From assembly GCA_004369045.1 (NCBI GenBank), contig ML213513.1, positions 846,968 through 910,967 of the forward strand: a stretch of DNA of 64,000 nt. The letters are read 5' to 3'. Each line of letters starts with the position of its first letter. Positions within the stretch are counted from its first letter, which is position 1. Below are positions 60,191 to 64,000 of this stretch, piece by piece. A model generated the notes under the pieces. It did not search any database, had not been told where the DNA came from, and saw only the letters and a program-made list of their open reading frames with translations. Source of the DNA: Heliocybe sulcata (Eukaryota; Basidiomycota; Agaricomycetes; Gloeophyllales; Gloeophyllaceae). A program made the translations under genes and the position numbers.

Positions 60191-60586
60191 GGTGCGAGTA
60201 TGCGAGAGACCGCCGCTGCGGTCGAAGTCGAAGTGAAGAGTATTGCACTCCTGCGCAATGACGGAATTAGCCGGCTATTATTTTGCGGCTCACTCATACA
60301 AAGCAAATACAAAGAGATGTTTATGAACGTTAATATATCAATTCAATACCTCATTAATGCTGCCTTCCGCAAGCGTCTTCGTTGAGTGCTCAGCGCTCAG
60401 CTGGCTACATTTGGGCTCCCTTTCGAGTTTACCAAGTACTATCGCCCTATACTACGCTTTCCCTAGTGCTCGCTGCCTGTCAGCGCCCGATGCGACTATC
60501 AGATGTCCGTGCTCTCTTGTCTCAGAGTCTCTGGAGCGACAAAGAAGCTTTGTTACATATCACGATGCGTTACATTGTTATCTCTC
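60191..60586. other. Intergenic, no gene recognised
   Basis: Promoter of the MICOS gene and 3' flank of the first methyltransferase copy. Confidence 0.5.
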
Positions 60587-61717
60587 TTACATTGACACCC
60601 ATTTCTCTGCTCGGAAGTATGTCTTCTGCACTCTCATCACCGACCACACCGGCATGTACGACTGCAACTTGTTGCCTATGCTGACCGGCACCAGGCTTGC
60701 ATCCACTTCCACCGATCCTTCCTGGAACACCCCACCATTCCACATGGCGCTCCAGGTCTCAGGAGAGTGACAGAACATCCCGGTACCCTGGCTATCTCTG
60801 AGCACCCCTTTCTCCTTTGCGCCGACATGGGAGCGAAAAATAATTGAACTAGGCTCGCGCGACACAAGGGAAGCCTTACGCTTCGCGAGGTCGTACTGCT
60901 CTGGTTCTCCGAAAAGGTGGAAGAACGAAGACGCGTGAATGGCCGAGATATGGCCTCGTAACTGATCCAGAGCGGTTAGGATAGGACAGGCGCCGGCGAC
61001 GTCGGCATCTCATTGGTGACTGGAGCTGTGCTAATGAAACTGTCGTCAAACGCGTCGCCGGCAACGAAGGGGACTGGGAAGGTCTCGGGTGTGGTCCTGA
61101 ACAGTTCATATGAACTGTCCGATCGCCCAGAAATCTGGAAGCGGCATATATACTCTCGGTTCTGTGCTTGTCCCTATAAATCGCGACGGACCTGCGCGAT
61201 AATCCGATGCGATGGTCTGACTAGCTGGAAACCCGTCAAGAACTATCTTGCGGGTATCGTTCCCCACTGTAATTCTTTGCTTAACAGCCAGCTCGGTGGA
61301 ACATATACCCGGATACATACAGCAGCACGCCATGTCAAGGAATATGGCGCCCTTGTGTTCCTTCCCGAGGTTCAAGACATGGCGGTACGCCGGCAGACGG
61401 GATATCGTCAGCCTAGGTGCCATCAATCAGTCGCTTCCACATCGCCACACCGCTGGGAACACTCACCTCGTAAAGCCAAATGCCCAAATGCATGGGTATG
61501 GATATACCTAATATATATGCATTATTTGGTCTCGACCTCACTATGAACTGGAAGAGATGACCTCGAACGCTTTCTTCTGTACGGCGAGGATGTGCTTTCT
61601 CAGCTCATCATCGCTCTCGATGCCGGTCTCGGATTTCATGAAGATGCGTTCCGCATCGGTCAGAGAGTAAATAGAGGAGTCCAGCTCAAGCTTTGGGGCC
61701 GGGTGCTCTGGCGGCAT
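60587..61717 (-). pseudogene. SAM-dependent methyltransferase, copy 1, with frame breaks
   Basis: Paralogue of the copy at 62309-63397. Recognisable parts are the N-terminus (IYSLTDAERIFMKSETGIES), YPYPCIWAFGFTR, LPAYRHVLNLG, the SAM-binding motif FLDMAC...GNDTRKIVLDGFP and SDYR, then FFHLFGEPEQYDLAKR, FRSHVGAKEKG, MFCHSPETW and VDASLVPVS. Two frame shifts relative to the family are visible. One is a 7-base insertion after FWAIG, within the palindrome at 61101-61118. The other is a one-base shift between about 60985 and 61020. It also carries a C-terminal extension after WSVMRV. Unless these are assembly errors, the gene is inactive. The family belongs to Agaricomycete class I methyltransferases, some near secondary-metabolite genes; the substrate is unknown. 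Confidence 0.7.
61101..61118. repeat. Perfect 18-bp palindrome in the methyltransferase pseudogene
   Basis: ACAGTTCATATGAACTGT is its own reverse complement. It coincides with the extra 7 bases that break the frame relative to paralogues, suggesting templated slippage or end-filling created it. Confidence 0.8.
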
Positions 61718-62308
61718 GCTCGGTTCTCAGATGTGGTGGAGAGATAGGTACTTCCCGCTAAGCGTTCTAGCTTATATCCTCGGTGTTCCACGTGTGCTGG
61801 TTGTGATTAGGGACCTTCAGCTCAGCGATCCTAGCGGACTGTTGGCGTTAGCGATCTGACGAGCGATGCCGTATATTTCGAAGAGGTCTCTCGGTAGCGA
61901 CCACGATAAATAGAACTGATTCGGTATGGCCAAGGACAGATCTTACATCCTGGTTCTGCTCTACAGGAGGGACGCGTAAGCCTACCTGAGAATGAAGGTC
62001 TATCGTTCTCATGATGCATGTATGGCGCCAGTTTCGCGGTAAATGGTGAGTGCGTACGTTGTTATTGCTGTCGTTAGCCGCCGATCAGGCTCTCTGAAGC
62101 GCTAACAAGACGAGACCAAGTCGGGAAGCTCCACGCGCGCCTTTTGATACGCTGGTACATCCATCAGCCTGGTCTACTTCCATGGCCATCTGGTTATCTG
62201 ACGACAACATTTATGGATTTTGATGCTCCTTGCTGGGATTCAGCATGGGGAACAGTGTACACCTATGCTGCACCGGCTTCCCAGTCGCTCGATTCGAAGA
62301 TCTGTCTT
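61718..62308. other. Spacer between the methyltransferase copies
   Basis: Promoter of copy 1 and 3' flank of copy 2. No other gene seen. Confidence 0.5.
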
Positions 62309-63397
62309 TTACACCCTCATCACGGACCATACCAGTAAATCTGCCTGCCACTTGTCCCCTAAGCTAACCGGCACTAAGCTCGCGTCTACTTTGACCGAAC
62401 CGTCTTTGAATACCTGACTGTTCCACATGGTGCTCCAGCTCTGCGGCGAGTGGCAGAACATCCCTGCGTACTCCTCGCCTACGAGCTCGCCTTTCTCCTG
62501 CGCGCCGAGGTGAGAGCCGAATATGACTGAACCGGGCTCAGGCGACAATAGAGAAGCCATGCGTTTTGCCAAGTCAAACTGCTTTTGTTCGTCGAAGAGA
62601 TGAAAGAACAAGGAAGCGTGGATTGCCGCGATGTGGCCTCGTAATTGATTCAAAGTCGTCACCGTGGAGAGCGCTGGGGCTGGTAACCTCGGCTTCTCAT
62701 ATACAACTGGAGTTGCGCTGACGAGACCGTCGTCAAAGGCATCTCCGGCTATGAAGGCGACCGGGAACGTCTCGGGCGTGGACTTAAACAAACAACTCGT
62801 GCCCGAAGTTCCAGAAGTCTACAGATCACCCGCTTCAGTCTCTGCTCGAATTGTGGAACATGCGTGCTTGCCTTCTCGGTAATCAGAGGCGATAACCTGG
62901 CTAGCGGGAAATCCGTCGGCGACTATCTTGCGTGTATCATTCCCGACTGTAGATTGCCTTAGCCCTACCTGGACCGGTGTACATGGGGACTGGATACGTA
63001 CAAGCGCATGCCATGTCGAGGAAGATGGCGTCCTTGCGTTTCTTTCCGAGATTCAAGCCGTGCTGGTACGCCGGCAGCCGGTGAATGTTTAACCTAAAAG
63101 CCATCCCTTAGCCGGCACCGTGGCACCGAAATCGGTGTGGCACTTACTTCGTAAAGCCAAATCCCCAAATGCAGGGGTACGGATACACCTGTTGGTGATT
63201 ATGACTTCGTACCAACCTCGAACCGAGCATGAGGTCCTCACCTCGAATGCTTTCTTCTGTATAGCAAGTATGTGCTCCTTCAGCTGGTCATCACTCTCAA
63301 TGCCTGTCTGCGCCTTCAGAAAGATGCGTTCCTCGTCGGAGAGAGAGTAGATCGAGGGATCCAGCTTGAGCGTCGGAGGCGGTACTTCTGGAGACAT
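62309..63397 (-). CDS. SAM-dependent methyltransferase, copy 2 (possible 4-base frameshift)
   Basis: Class I methyltransferase of the mushroom type. Start MSPEVPPPTLKLDPSIYSL at 63397 (an upstream in-frame ATG at 63451 is less likely by comparison with copy 1). Then VYPYPCIWGFGFTK, the SAM motif FLDMACAFGNDTRKIVADGFP (joined across an intron), SDYRED, FWNFGHELF, STPETFPVAFIAGDAFDD, GHIAAIHASLFFHLFDE, FGSHLGAQEKG, MFCHSPQSW and VDASLVPVS. The intron at 62819-62872 uses a GC donor. At 62786-62793 an extra four bases (an AAAC repeat on the plus strand) shift the frame between the ELF and KSTPETFP parts; all else reads intact. It is thus either a recent pseudogene or an assembly/slippage artefact. 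Substrate unknown. Confidence 0.72.
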
Positions 63398-64000
63398 CTC
63401 TGTTGGTCGCGTCGGAAGGGTGAGGATTATACCTCTGATAGGGCTCGTCATATATCTTCTGACAAGGGTCTTCCAAGTCTTCCTTTAGGACAGCCTATGC
63501 GTCCTCAGACCCGAATATTGTCAGCATTCTGACTACCATTGCCGTTCGCTCCGGTATGCAATGACTATATGAATAGGGAACGCTCACGGTGGACTACGGA
63601 TTAATCACATAAGGGGGATGCAGAAGGCCGAAAACGTAAGTTTTTCAGGCTCATCATGCACGTTCGGGGTAACATTCTTAAGCTTCCTGCTGCGTCCTCC
63701 GTGCACAAACCCCCTTAGACGCCTGTGCGGTGGTATTGGAATGGATTTACGTACACAAACGTAAAAGGTGTCGCATAGGGCATTCGTCCGATGCCGACGT
63801 ACGCGCGCGAGACTTGTTATTTCATTTGGTCACGGTCACGTGAGCTGTAAACACGAGCTGTCACGGGCAGAGCCTGCAGCTACAAACCTTCCGCTCACGC
63901 TAGTACCCACTGAACAGGCACATATGGCTCAGTAAGAAGAGTGACTACATTCACAGGTCTCTGGTATTCTTCGATGGCTTGCTAAGGATTAATAAGGGTG
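63398..64000. other. Right edge, no gene recognised
   Basis: Promoter region of methyltransferase copy 2 and further flanking DNA. No ORF or RNA gene could be supported. Confidence 0.45.

Noticed and set aside
1-64000. CRISPR arrays, rRNA genes or bacterial operons
   Set aside because: Nothing resembling them; the spliceosomal introns mark this as fungal nuclear DNA.

Overview
The window looks like nuclear DNA from a filamentous Agaricomycete (mushroom-forming basidiomycete). Genes are closely packed and cut by many 45-65 nt introns with GT-AG, and sometimes GC-AG, borders. Both strands are used. Several families typical of these fungi appear: an F-box protein, DUF6533 membrane proteins, and SAM methyltransferases of a mushroom type. 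I did not assign a species. Exon models were built by eye; wherever I give a protein length, the exon lengths sum to a multiple of three.

Region 1-19 kb: housekeeping genes. These are a trehalose-6-phosphate synthase/phosphatase complex subunit (cut by the window start), an alpha/beta hydrolase, an ICMT-like methyltransferase, an F-box protein, the CCR4-NOT subunit CNOT11 and a Cla4-type PAK kinase (PH-CRIB-kinase). A tiny secreted-peptide gene with its own TATA box lies at 18.9 kb.

Region 19.8-33 kb: a 21-exon NCS1 (allantoin/uracil-type) permease and mitochondrial uS19 (RSM19) are divergently transcribed. They are separated by a complete 9.75-kb CACTA/CMC-type DNA transposon with CACGG termini, about 78-bp inverted repeats and a TGT target duplication. 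The element encodes an apparently intact 1,047-aa Tnp2-like transposase and, convergently, an intact 603-aa protein of unknown function. Between them lie a fragment of a Ty1/copia element and an intron-bearing captured fragment of a host UBE2O-like gene. The transposon therefore splits what would have been a roughly 170-bp bidirectional promoter.

Region 33.8-48 kb: a stand-alone dihydroneopterin-aldolase-like protein, a 3-ketodihydrosphingosine reductase (with Arg in place of the catalytic Lys), two tandem 17-exon DUF6533 membrane-protein paralogues, a SNF2 ATPase with a C-terminal PHD region, and a GH105-type unsaturated glycuronyl hydrolase.

Region 48-64 kb: EMC1, mitochondrial bL31, three tandem paralogues of an unnamed multi-pass membrane protein, a MICOS subunit (Mic26/27) with a decayed partial copy next to it, and two tandem SAM methyltransferase paralogues that both carry frame breaks.

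The main point of interest is the autonomous-looking CACTA element: its uncharacterised second protein, its captured host gene and its position in a shared promoter. Secondary points are conserved micro-exons, frequent GC-AG introns, and the tandem membrane-protein families.
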